DNA of 64,000 bases. Source: Isoetes taiwanensis. Lineage: Eukaryota; Streptophyta; Lycopodiopsida; Isoetales; Isoetaceae. The notes beneath the pieces are model-generated. The model made no database searches and was not told the origin of the DNA. It saw nothing but the letters and a program-made list of their open reading frames with translations. The translations under genes and the position numbers were made by a program. Positions 43,464-54,959 of this stretch are shown piece after piece (position 1 is the stretch's first letter; each line of letters begins with the position of its first letter). The stretch spans positions 22,642,416 to 22,706,415 of the forward strand of contig JAJEKV010000011.1 in the NCBI GenBank assembly GCA_021234155.1, written 5' to 3'.

Positions 43464-45049
43464 ATGGCTGCCAAAGAGACAGACTATGCAGAGGCTAAGA
43501 AACTGCTCTTCATGACTCGAAACACAGCTCGCGAGTTTCTCTCTGTTTATGAAGTATCAAAGGAAGATGATACAATCGGTCTCTCTGCATCTAAACTTAC
43601 TGCTAGTCTCTCTGCATCTAAACTTACTGCTAGCATACACAGTCTCCAGAAAGAGCGTGATGAAGTTCAGTCTCTGCTTCATGGTAAGAATAACGTCTTC
43701 ATTGCGGCCAGATCATTCGATTTGCCAATTCTTATTTGAGATTTTTGTATTAATAGGGTTGCAACAACAGGTTACTGAGGCAGAGCATCGGTTGAGAGAT
43801 TCGGAGGTAGATCACAGCCAACTGGAAGAAATAGAATCACTAAAAAGGAAGCTGGACGAAATGCGGAAGACTAGGGACCGATTGAAGGAGGAGTTGAGAT
43901 AAGTTCCTTTATGGAAGTCAATCTTTTGTTGGACTTTCTATAGACTTGTAAAGCTTCTAGACACTCGAAAGAATTAAACAATGTGCTTCCGGCAAGTCGG
44001 AACATGGACTAATTTATCTTCTGTACTTCAGTATGATGGACAGGAAAGGGACTAATTGCATGCTGGCTATGCTGATTTAACTTATTTCAGATTGTAGACC
44101 ATTTGGTGCATCAGCTATATCTACATCTCATGAAATTCTAGTTCTATAAACTATATGAGTTCTGTATATCCTTTTCAATAATTGACAATATGTGTTTTTT
44201 TCTGATGCACAGTTATTGAAGAGGAGGTGGAAATGATAAAAGAGAAATTGAAAAATATAGACTCGCAAAAGGAAGCCCTACGAAAAGCAGAAGCAATGCA
44301 ACAACGTGCCCAGTAATGTTTCTCTCTTTTTCTTGGTGCTGACTAGATGGGATTCGAGGATGCCATTTTTCTTTATATTGCTAGATTCATCAGAGAACTG
44401 TGAAACAAATATATATACTATGCTAACCAAGTTGGGTCAGGCTTGGGCTGGCATTCACCTATTTTTTGAGATCTTAGTTTTATTTGTGAGCTTTTCCTTT
44501 TACCAGTAGTGCGGAAGGGCATAAAAGTAAAGGCCCCCTTCATCTTTGTCATGTGAATCTCTCAGTCTTGTCCTTTTTATTTTGTAGTTTATAAGGAAAT
44601 GATAAATTAGATTTTAGTTTCCTTTTGATATACTGATATACTTTTCTTTGTGCTTTATGCTGTTGTATATCAGAATATTGGCTTAATTGCTTGCAATGCA
44701 ATCATGATTGCACTTCGTTTATCTAATTTTCTTATGCTTGTATTCTGAGTCTATCCTGTCTGTGTTTGCAGCAACGAGTTTGTTTTATACGCACAGGTAT
44801 CCAAGATTGTTCCCGATATACCTCTAGTCGCTGACACTGTATCTGGAAGTATCCTACAAGTTGGTGCTTATAAGTTGATTGTAAATAAAGACATAGATAT
44901 TTGCTGTGCTGCCTTAACATTACTAATCAGAAGTCATAATGGATAAGCAATGGAATAAAACAAGGGATTTTGAGATAGACCCGAGTCAAATGTCTATATT
45001 CGAAGTTTCACAGGCATTATGGCACATGGACTTACAGATGGATGGGTGA
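43464..45049 (+). CDS. SPC24: Kinetochore protein SPC24 homologue, five exons
   Basis: Predicted exons: 43464-43683, 43757-43898, 44211-44312, 44772-44848 and 44931-45049, giving 219 residues. The N-terminus is helical. Residues 74-150 are a long coiled coil (RLRDSEVDHSQLEEIESLKR, LRKAEAMQQRA). The C-terminus is the compact SPC24 globular domain: LYAQVSKIVPDIP, a VSG turn, then TRDFEIDPSQMSIFEVSQAL and a final W. This matches plant SPC24/MUN, the NDC80-complex subunit that with SPC25 anchors the complex to the inner kinetochore. Length is close to family size (about 200). ATG 43464 has a good context (GCTATGGCT). Intron 1 and intron 3 are normal GT-AG; intron 2 appears to be AT-AC and intron 4 U12-type. 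Exon 1 holds a 27 bp tandem duplication (SLSASKLTA twice). Recognition is from motif pattern, not from a search. Confidence 0.8.
43899..44210 (+). other. Candidate AT-AC intron with ATAAGT donor (SPC24 intron 2)
   Basis: Exon 2 ends GAGTTGAG, followed by ATAAGTTCC; a GT is absent at the expected place and a TAA would stop the frame. Upstream of exon 3 the sequence is TTTTTTTCTGATGCAC then AGTTATTG. Removing AT...AC joins AG + A (Arg) and keeps the frame. A GA-AG reading shifted by one base at the donor also keeps the frame. Confidence 0.6.
44849..44930 (+). other. Candidate U12-type GT-AG intron (SPC24 intron 4)
   Basis: Donor GTATCCTAC resembles the minor-spliceosome consensus RTATCCTTT. 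GCCTTAACAT at 44911-44920 matches the U12 branch point, and the acceptor ATCAG lies about 13 bp after the branch A. Removal of 82 bp joins phase 1 exons and opens the conserved C-terminal SPC24 segment. Confidence 0.75.
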
Positions 45050-47219
45050 AATGATAATGTTCGGGAAATTATTCTGCAGTGAGAAATATATGTTAGTAGC
45101 TCATTATTGGATAGGGAACCATATACTGCTCTGGAACACATCAGTAGCGAGGCCCAGAAGTCAGTAGAGATGCTGCATTTTTTGTACAGGTCAGGCTGTT
45201 TGGATCTCCATTACAAAGGGGTCCACATATGTATAGAAGCTTGTTGTGCCAAGAACAAATTGACAGGCTGCATCTCAGAGAATGGTATAAAAAGCATCGG
45301 TTCCTGATTGACAATGATACAATATATATGTTTTCCAACATGGAGTATAGACTGTGGTCTATATATTTGAGAAGTCATAAACTATTCATAGCACGAGATT
45401 GAGATGTATATAAACCTGTACGTTCTTATATGATGAATTTGACTAATGGCTTCAAACTTGTGTTCACTGAAAGGAAATACACAAAATCTAACCTTGACAT
45501 GGACTTTTATTACTGAAACGAGATAATTTAGGCTTACCAACTGAGCTGGTGGGCATTTAGTACTAGATTTAAAGGTAACCGTTGATAGCTGGGGTATTTT
45601 GTTTTTGAGTTATTTTTTTTGGAAACAAGGGCTGTGGTTCACCATGGCTTTTAATAGTAGTTACATCAAATGATGATGAATGTATGCTGCGTTTGTAAAG
45701 GCCTAGAAGCATAAAAATGAGAAGCTATTAAGTTGATTGTGGATTAATAGTAGTTACATCAAATGATGATGAATGTATACCGCTTTCGTAAAGGCCTAGA
45801 AGCATAAACATGAGAAGCTATTAAGTTGATTGTGGATTTTTTTGCTGCCAATCTTAAAACCCCTCTTAAGCAATATCAAACATTTTGTACAATCAGCATT
45901 TATACTGCGCAAGAACTTTTTGGATAGACTTTAAACCATTGGCATTTTCCTTAGCACATATTTAGGTGTAAGGTAGGTTTTTTCTCCCAAAAAATTGTGG
46001 CACATGTTGTAAGGAAGATGTTAAGCTTTAATTTAAAATTGAATTGAATCAAATTTTAATGTCTATGGTCTATGGGAAAGTGTTGGACTTTACTTAAATT
46101 GAATTTTAACGTCCACGGAGACCAAAAGGCCTATGGGACTCAAATACAATAGAAAAGCACGATTGCTATCAGGATTAAAAATCCCACCCCAAAGGGTTTT
46201 TTTGAGGGAAAAACCTTAACAATCATAAATGTATTGCTAAAATGTTACACATTACAGCGTATATTTTTACTCAACCCTTACAATATAGGGGTTTGGATCC
46301 CAAACCTATTTGATCAAGCTCTAGTCCATACATATGGCGATCCAGCAGGTGAGTTATTACTATAGGAAAAGAATGGTGCCAAAGTTGCTAAACTGTTCTG
46401 CTGCTAGAGACTGTCCATCTTCTTCACCTAGATGACTATACAAGAGACTTGCTCAATCTCTTCCTCGTCAGGACAGGTACTATAGGCATGTCTCTTTGGC
46501 AATTCTCCATCTTCTTCCTTAAGTACCTGGTGTTGCTAATAAAAAGGTGAGTAAACATGATACAACCATGTCATTACCTCATTAATCTGAGTTTGAATAC
46601 GTCTGGAAGGTCATCAAACCAGTGCCTAATTCTTTCTTGAGGATCGTTTGAAGATTCATATGATCTCTACCAAATTATCAAGGCCTTAAAGTGCCCCAAA
46701 ATAGAACAATTTCTAATAAATCTAAGTACCATTAAAAATTGTGAGCCACAAGCTTTCCAACGAGCCCAAGCATGCCCGAAATCGTCATCAGATGCAGGAA
46801 TGATGAAAAGGAAAATTGCGGTCAAACCCTACCACCGCCAAGAAGGAGATGGATCTGCCACCAGCTTTTTCTCCACTAAAACTAGCAAATCACATCACCA
46901 GAAAAGGCATGTGATGAATGATTCCAAAAATACCAAAGGTGGGCTAAACACCCTAGGCGTCAGAGGGGTGCCAGGGACGTAGAATGGGGGGAGAGAGGAA
47001 GAAAAGGGGTGAGAGTTAAATAAGGTATTTGGGGATGGGTCGCCTTTCGTGCATGCTTCTGGGAATTCATTTCCAAATGGATTTTCCTTCATGCAATCTT
47101 CTAGAGTTAGGTTCACGTCTTTGCATTATTTCAAAGCATAGAAGACTCCTACTGGCTCTCTTTGGTCACTGTTATCATCTTCACTTTGGTCTTCAACAAT
47201 CTTTGGCTACTGCCTCTAT
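45050..47219. other. Intergenic with 93 bp tandem duplication
   Basis: SPC24 3' flank. A 93 bp unit (TTAATAGTAGTTACATC onward) is repeated twice at 45651-45837 with a few differences. No other gene recognised. Confidence 0.5.
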
Positions 47220-47975
47220 ATGTTTCTGCGAGAAGAGCTTGGGATCAAAGCTCAAACTCCGTATGCAATAATGCTAGCAGAAGTTGGGTTGCTACCTCTC
47301 AAGCTTGAAGCTCTTTATCAAACTGTGAATTTTATGAACAGGCTACAAGAACAAGAGTCAACTCGAATCTCCTATCAAGCTATGGCAAATTCAGAACAAG
47401 GGTGGCTAAGAGATTTCTGGAATTGGGCAAAAAAATGGGGGTTATCGGAAGCAAACTGGCCTAATGATAAAAACGAAGCTAGAACCTTATTGGAAAAGCT
47501 TGCAGTAGATAGTTTATGGGCTGCCCCGGGTAGCAAAATGTCTCATTATAAAAGCAAAGTTAATGACATGAGAGAATACAAAAGCCAAGCTTATCTATGC
47601 TCGGATATCCCAAAGGCATATAAACGAGTAATGGCTAGATACCGAACCAGCTCTCATCGGCTAGAGATTGAAGTAGGCAGATGGTTTAACATTCCCATGG
47701 AAGACAGGAAATGCAAGATATGTGGCGCTGGAGACGTGGAGGATGAAGCCCACACCTTTTTGCACTGCACAGCATATGAGCATATAAGGGAGGAGTTCGA
47801 GGTACACATAGACAGTTTTTATACATTGTTAAATCTGGAACCATTCTTTGTAGGAGAGTATATGTACAGGGTGGATACACACCGTACATTTTTGTTAAAG
47901 TTGTGAATATTTGCTCCATGGCCTTTCAAGGTCCTAAGTGAGCACTAGACAAATAAATAAATAAATAAATAAATA
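47220..47975 (+). mobile_element. 5'-truncated LINE, 3' end of ORF2
   Basis: A 228-codon frame (47220-47906) encodes only the C-terminal part of a LINE ORF2: TPYAIMLAEVGLLPLKLEAL, YRTSSHRLEIEVGRWFN and a zinc cluster CKICGAGDVEDEAHTFLHC. It is clearly homologous to the C-terminus of the LINE at 5673-8825 but from a different family, because its tail is (AAAT)n at 47951-47975 rather than ATCT. The frame has no ATG at its start because the element was truncated on insertion. Confidence 0.85.
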
Positions 47976-48912
47976 TATTCTGAAGCTTCTTCTAGTATGC
48001 ATCTTCATATAATACCTTTTTATGATGATATTTTGAGAACTTCAAGCTGGATGCCATCAATGGACAACATGATTTTTGAATTTCCTGCCCATCAATTAGA
48101 ATTACTGGGTTTTTGATCTGGACCAAGTCGATGATTCCTTTTCCACACTAAGAACACCAGATTTATTTCTTCTTTTTTCTTCATCTTCTTTTGCATACTT
48201 TTGCAATAAGCTTGTCTTAGGACCGTCATACATCTTGCTTTGATCCTAGGTAAATAATCATAAAAGGAAGAATAAAATAGAATTGATGAACTTATTAGAA
48301 ACATCCCCAACCGCAGCTTACAAATCGGTGCAACTGTAGCTCTTGAGGATGAGACATGCCCTTTAGCTAGGATCGTCGACTAGGCAGTCTTCAGTTTGCG
48401 ACATAAACGTTTTAGAATCTGCTCTTAGTTTACATGTTATTCACCAATTGATTGATATCCATACCCCAACTTCCATTCCATAATGTGCGCTAGAAGAAAA
48501 GGACGACTCTACTATAATTTATCAATGTAGTGACCTACCATGTAGGTAGATGAAGTTCAGTAAGCCCAATCAAGGGTATAAATGGTAATGAATAATTTGA
48601 TCTTGTAAGAAACTTACAAAACCAAGCTAAACAAATGTGTATGGACAATGATATGAATTTATTAGTTATCATGTATAAATTTTAAGGAAGAACTTAATTT
48701 GTAAGGAAGTTACAAAACCAGCTAAAGAAATGTAATTAACAATGATCAGAATTTACAAGATATCATGACTCATATGGAGATAAGGAGAGTTGGACTATAG
48801 ATAGGCGTATCACGCTTATGGGAGCTTCAGAAGGTCAAAATTGACAGCGAACTAATAGTTATTATTCATTTTATTTAGTGCCAATAGCTTATGTGATTAA
48901 ATAGGTGCCCAT
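47976..48912. other. Intergenic, short direct duplication
   Basis: An imperfect duplication (TTACAAAACCA, GCTAAA, AATGT) occurs at about 48604 and 48699. No gene seen. Confidence 0.45.
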
Positions 48913-48917
48913 AGGGG

Positions 48918-49197
48918 TGTTGAATTCAGCCTGCAATTGGACACGTGGCAGTGATGGGATTGACCCAGATGCACGGTCTTGATTATTCTGCTTGGATCTG
49001 AACCGACACAGGGGAAAGTAAAAAGGCAGAAGCAAAATCCTGGAGAGGACGGAGTTTGGCAGGAGCGTTTGAACGGATTCATCTGTTCGGATCAGATCCG
49101 AAGAAGCTGCTTGGGCTGTCGGAGTGAAGGGATCGGCTGGTTGCAGGGAGTTGTATTGACTGTGTGAGTCGAAGCCAGGGACTACCCAGATCTGTCA
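48918..49197 (+). repeat. Copia 5' LTR
   Basis: 280 bp, TGTTGAATTC to CTGTCA. Confidence 0.93.
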
Positions 49198-49248
49198 GTG
49201 GTATCAGAGCCAGGCTGATTGGCAAGCAGGGATCGCCGACAAGCAGGG

Positions 49249-52200
49249 ATGGCGAGCAGATTGGCACTCACCTATCTGAATAGCACAGAAGTGTTTGATG
49301 GAGAAATCGGATTTCAATTGTGGAAGACCAAGATTATGCAGGCACTGAAGGTTGATAAGCTCTGGGATCTGATTGATCCAGAAAGATCAGGATTGAATGT
49401 GAAAGGCAAGAAACCAGCCACACCAGTAGCACTTAAAATATCAGTGAAAACAGAATCAGGAAGCAAAGAGACAAAGGAGGAAGTTCCAGATGAGGAGAAA
49501 GAGGAGAGGGCAAGAGCCATAATCATGGCGAAGCTAAGCGGAGACATAATGCTGGAAATACAAAATTTATCACCAGCAGAGATGTGGATGTATTTGATTG
49601 AAAGGTACGAAGAGGTGACCTCTTCCCAAATAGATGTTCTGGAAATGAGAATGCGCACGCTGCAGTATCAGAAAGGGGATAAGGTAAATGAACTGTTTCG
49701 GAAATTCAGAATATTGTTTCACGATCTTGAGGGAGCTGGAGCAGCATACTCTGAGCGAGCAAAGGTAAATGCTATTGCACGTGCTTTTCAAAATTCATTT
49801 AAGGATATTGCTAGATTAACAAGACGCACTGCAAAAACCTTGGATGAGGCAATAGAAACAATAAGAACTGAATTAGAACAGGAAGAAGTGGCAGAGCAGA
49901 TCCAGAAGATACAAAGTGAGCAGCGACGAGGAGAAGAACAGCCCGTCGCATTGTATGCAGGTGAGAGAGGACGAGGCCGTGGAAGAGGCCGAGGCAGGGG
50001 GAGCATGACAGGCATACAGTGCTATGCATGTGAGGAGTATGGGCATATAAAGGCAGAGTGTCCCAATAGAGGAAGATGGAGCCGAGGACGAGGATCACGA
50101 GGAAGAGGTCGAGCCTCGTGGGTGGCAAGCGTTAGTGGAGAATCTGGCAGTAAAGAGGACGAAAAACCAGTTATTGGAGCGCTGACAGATGAGGAGGTAA
50201 GTAAAAGTAAACCCAATCATAATTATGTAAATGCTTGCAAATCGGAGAAGGCTAACATCTTGACTTTAGATTCTGGAGCTGAAGTCTCCGTAGTAAATTC
50301 TCACGGACTATTAAAAAATGTTAAGTCTAGTGAAAAATCAAGGGCGGTACAGATGGGTAATGGTGCAGAGCAAATGGTGTCCGGGCGAGGGGAACTGAAG
50401 TTGCCAATTGGAGAAAAGAATGTTCTTGAAATTCCGGACACACTGTACACGCCTGGAATGCTGTTTAATTTGGTATCAGTAGCAAATATTGTGGACAATG
50501 GTTTTGATTTGTTTTTCCACAAATATGGCTGTAAGTTCATTAAAAATGGAGTGAAAGTATTTGAAGCGCAACGCAATGGAAACTTGTTTCAGATAGATTT
50601 AAAATCCATTAACAAAGTTTGCTTGATGGATGATTTGCATTCATGGCATTTGAGATTAGTGCATGCAGGATACAATAATATCAAGATGGCTAAAAAACAT
50701 GAACTATTGGAAGATCTAACATTCAAAGATGAAAATCATGGTATCTGCGAAGCTTGTATGCTTGGAAAGCAAACCAGATTGCCTTTTGAGAATAAAGGAA
50801 ATCGTGCACTAGGATTGTTAGAACTAATTCATTCTGATGTATGTGGTCCTATGCAAGTGCGGAGCCTTGGAGGCAAGTCTTACTTTGCCACCTTTATAGA
50901 TGACTTTAGCAGGCGCACGAAGTGCTATTTTCTTAAGACAAAGGATGAAGTGTATAAAGCCTTCAAGCTATTCACAGCAGAGGTAGAACGAGAGAAGTCA
51001 TTGCAAGTGAAGTGCTTAAGATCAGACCTTGGGGGAGAGTATAGATCAGATGAATTTAGGGAGTATAGCCAATTGCGCGGTATCAAGAGACAGTACACTT
51101 GTCGTTACTCCTCAGCAAAATGGAGTAGCTGAGCGGAAAAATCGAACTATGAATGCGGCCAGGAGTATGCTTAAGCATGCAGGCTTACCCAATTATTTAT
51201 GGGGAGAAGCAGTTGCAACAGCGTGTTACATACAAAACAGACTTCCTACTGTGGCAGTGAGAGGTGCAGTACCAGAAGAAATTTGGACAGGTAAAAGACA
51301 GTCAGTCAGAAGATTTAAGATATATGGATGTCTAGCATACATGTTGGTTCCAGAAGAATTGAGACAAAAACTTGATAGCAGAAGCATTTGCACTTTCCTG
51401 GTAGGATATGATGAAGAGACGAACGGATACAGACTGTATGACCCAATCACCTGAAGGATCCACATAAGCAGGGACGTTGTATTTGATGAAACTGTGTTGT
51501 ATAAAAATAGAAAGGAATTGAACGGCTTGGAAATGAGAGAATGGATACCTTTGGAATATGCAAAAGATAATAAAGGATAGGAACCAGAAAAGTTCATGGA
51601 TGTACAGGTACATACTCCTGTGGATGTAGGTGATGAGACGGACATTGAACCGGATGAAACACATGAGGTCATAGAGGCCGAAAGTGTGTTTCATGCACCG
51701 GAAAGAACACGTGACGAGGTGCATGAAGCTATAGATGCTGATAGTGCACCAAGTGTTGAGCATGAAGAAGAGCTAGGAGTAGCAGCAGACAGAATTGAGG
51801 AAATGCATGCAGCGGAGGAGGAAATTGTTGAAACAAGACCTAGAAGTCGAAGTCGTCGTAGAGAAGTTGAGCGCTTGAGGGCAGAGCTGCCCTTTAACAC
51901 TGAGCTCTATGGCAGAACAAAAAGGGAGCCAAAGCCGAAGGTGATATCTTGCATTGTGGAACCTAAAACAATAGAACAAGCGATGTCAGGACCAGATGCA
52001 GAAATGTGGAAGAAGGCGATGGAAAGTGAGTTGGATTCCTTCAAACGCACAGGAACTTATGATTTGGTAACTCGGCCAAAGGACAAAAATGTTGTAGGTA
52101 GCAGGTGGTTGTTCAAAATCAAAAGAAATGCTGATGGCTCAGTGGAAAGGTACAAGGCTAGGCTAGTTGCGAAGGGATATACGCAAGAAGCAGGAGTAGA

Positions 52201-53554
52201 TTACAAAGATACATTCTCGCCCATTGTGAAGTTGACCAGCGTAAGGACACTGTTGGCCCTGGCAGTACAGCAGAACATGGAGATAGAACATATGGATGTA
52301 AAAACTGCTTTCCTGAATGGAGATTTGGAGGAAGAGATATTTATGGAACAGCCGCAAGGATATGAACAAGGGAAGGGCATGGTGTGCAAACTAAAGAAAG
52401 CAATATATGGCTTGAGGCAGGCGTCCAGGCAATGGTACTTATGTATGAACAAATTTTTAGTATCCATTGGATTCAGAAAACTCAAAACAGAGGGCAATCT
52501 ATACATGTGGAAGGAAAGGGATAAATGTTTGATTATGGCTTTGTACGTAGATGACTGTGTCATCGTTAGCAATGACAAGAACTGGGTAAATAAATGCAAA
52601 ATGCTCTTGAAGAGGCGTTTCCAGATGACAGATGTGGGAGAGCTTAAAAAACTACTGGGAATGGAGGTTAGAAGAAATCGATCAAATGGGGAGTTGTATT
52701 TGACACAAGAGCAGTACATCAAAAAGATGTTGAACAGATTCAGGATGGTAGATTGCAATCCTGCTAAAACTCCCATTGCACCAGGCACGAGAATTAGTAG
52801 CAGAATGTGCCCCCCGTCTTCATTGGAAATTCAGGAAATGAAGTCTAAACCCTATCGTGAGTTGGTTGGTAGTTTGCTCTATGCTGCAAATTGCACCAGG
52901 CCGGACATCACTTATGCCGTCAATTTGCTCAGCAGATTCAATAATAATCCAGGCATACAGCATTGGATAGCTGTTAAACGAGTGTTAAGATATTTGAAGG
53001 AGACAATTAATCATGGCATTCGATTCACTCGAAGTGAAAAGGTCGAGTTAGTAGGATATGCAGACGCAGATTGGGGAGGAGACATAGATGACAGAAAATC
53101 CACCTCTGGATATATCTGCAAAATTGGAGATACACCCATATCATGGGCATGCAAAAAACAAGAGTGTGTAGCAAAGTCGAGCGCAAAAGCAGAATATGTG
53201 GCAGTTTCCTTGGCAGCATCGGAAGGAGAATCTTTGGATCATATGGCATGCAAGAAGGCCATTGGATGAATTGGATAATGCAAGTGGCAAGGCCACATTG
53301 CTCATATAGAGATACATGATAATAGAAGTTGGGGTTGCTATGAGTAAAAAATCCTACCAATTAGCTGATATGTTCTAGAACAAAGCATATAGAGATACAT
53401 CATCACTTCATAAGAGACGAAGTTGAGAAGGGAGAAATCGACGTAAAACATATTTCGACAAATTTACAGCAGGCTGATATGTTAACTAAGGTTTTAACAG
53501 AGCCTAAATTAAGATTGGCCAAAGATCAGGTAAGAGTGTCAGATTGTACAGGCT
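49249..53554 (+). pseudogene. Copia gag-pol polyprotein (broken)
   Basis: Start at ATG 49249 (GGGATGGCGAGCAGA). The gag UBN2-type region begins LNSTEVFDGEIGFQLWKTK. A zinc knuckle CYACEEYGHIKAEC lies in an RG-rich region; protease LDSGAEVSVVN; pre-integrase WHLRLVHAGY; integrase HSDVCGPMQV and FIDDFSRRTK. A one-base loss near 51106 shifts frame just before QQNGVAERKNR. TGA at 51452-51454 and TAG at 51578-51580 follow. RT is intact from 51596 (GSRWLFKIKRNADG, HMDVKTAFLNGDLEE, active site LYVDDCVIVS). RNase H reads GYADADWGGDIDDRKSTSGY but is damaged after 53240; the last part (ADMLTK) survives near 53470-53490. Confidence 0.93.
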
Positions 53555-53565
53555 GAGGGGGAGAT

Positions 53566-53846
53566 TGTTGAATTCAGCCTGCAATTGGACACGTGGCAGT
53601 GATGGGATTGACCCAGATGCACGGTCTTGATTATTCTGCTTGGATCTGAACCGACACATGGGAAAGTAAAAAGGCAGAAGCAAAACCCTGGAGAGGACGG
53701 AGTTTGGCAGGAGCGTTTGAACGGATTCATCTGTTCGGATCAGATCCGAAGAAGCTGCTTGGAGCTGTCGGAGTGAAGGGATCGGCTGGTTGCAAGGAGT
53801 TGTATTGACTGTGTGAGTCGAAGCCAGGGACTACCCAGATCTGTCA
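53566..53846 (+). repeat. Copia 3' LTR
   Basis: 281 bp; about 98% identical to the 5' copy by eye. Confidence 0.93.
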
Positions 53847-53851
53847 AGGGG

Positions 53852-54959
53852 GTATTTATTTGATACTTAATTTTAAGGCTATTAAGTAAGTATCTAGGTA
53901 TAAGAGGCTTATTTACAAACGAACAATACAAAAAGCTCCAAAGCATGAACTATGAATAAGCAAACATGGGACTTCCATTAATAGAATAAAGATTTTTTAC
54001 GTTCACGAAGGCCAATAGGTAACGGAACCTTTGATATTATTCAACCTCTTTTAAATTGGTTCCAATTCCATATTTGCCATTATTTTGTTCCATGCTCTCT
54101 TTCTTCTTCGAGAGCTCCAGCGACCATTCGATTACACTCATGTAGTTTTCATTAGTTTATGCTATGGTGCTTACCAGCTAATTTCTCCTAGCTTCTTGCT
54201 TTTCCTTTTTTGGTCGCAGCCTTTTTACTTCTGTGCATAATCCTGCATTGTGTCATTCCTTTGCTCGATTTGCCTTTGCTTGATGGTTTTATAACACAAC
54301 TATACTTAACGTGATGATGCTTTCGCAAGATCAATCTATGCAACACAATATGCATATAATTCTAGACCTTATTCCTTTATTAACTTAGGCACGATTCTTC
54401 AATTCAAGCTTATTTACTATTCAACCATTGAAAATAAACCCATTCAAATTACTGTTTATTTGGTCATTGACCAATTCGCTGAAGCTAACTTGACTGAGAT
54501 CAAACTTAGATCTAACTTGAATTCACAGAATGATCATGCCGAAAATCACCGGATTATCACTGTACATAAGTTGTAATGAATGTACAGGACATGTACAGGA
54601 TTTGCTTGTCGGTTCAACCTTTCATTCCGTCCGACTTTGAGCTGTATGAATTTGAATAGATTTTGGTTTCAAATCAATAGCCTTAACATCAGGATTTAAA
54701 AAAGTAGAAATATTATCTCAAAATTTGCATAACCGTAAGTTTTCAATGGTCATATAACCATAAGAATGTGAATTTCAATATGATACCTTAGGTTGTTCAA
54801 CTTAAGATACAAATATATGATGACCTATGCTCCAAATTCCATCATTCTCCTTCATCATATATTTCTATAGCTCTCTTCATCAGTGCATGTTCCTCCTTGA
54901 ATGAATAATTTCTGTAACAACCATACTTGCCTGAGTTTAGCATGACTAGATTTTTGTAA
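53852..54959. other. Intergenic, nothing recognised
   Basis: AT-rich. It may contain the decayed 3' LTR of the minus-strand copia remnant that ends near 54960, but I could not define it. Confidence 0.4.

Larger units (their letters stand above)
48918..53846 (+). mobile_element. Ty1/copia element with AGGGG target duplication
   Basis: 4,929 bp; target duplication AGGGG at 48913-48917 and 53847-53851. Domain order gag, protease, integrase, RT, RNase H defines Ty1/copia. LTRs of 280 and 281 bp differ at about five sites, so the insertion is recent, yet the coding region has several lesions. PBS TGGTATCAGAGCCAGG at 49199-49214; polypurine tract GCTGAGGGGGAGA before the 3' LTR. Confidence 0.95.
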
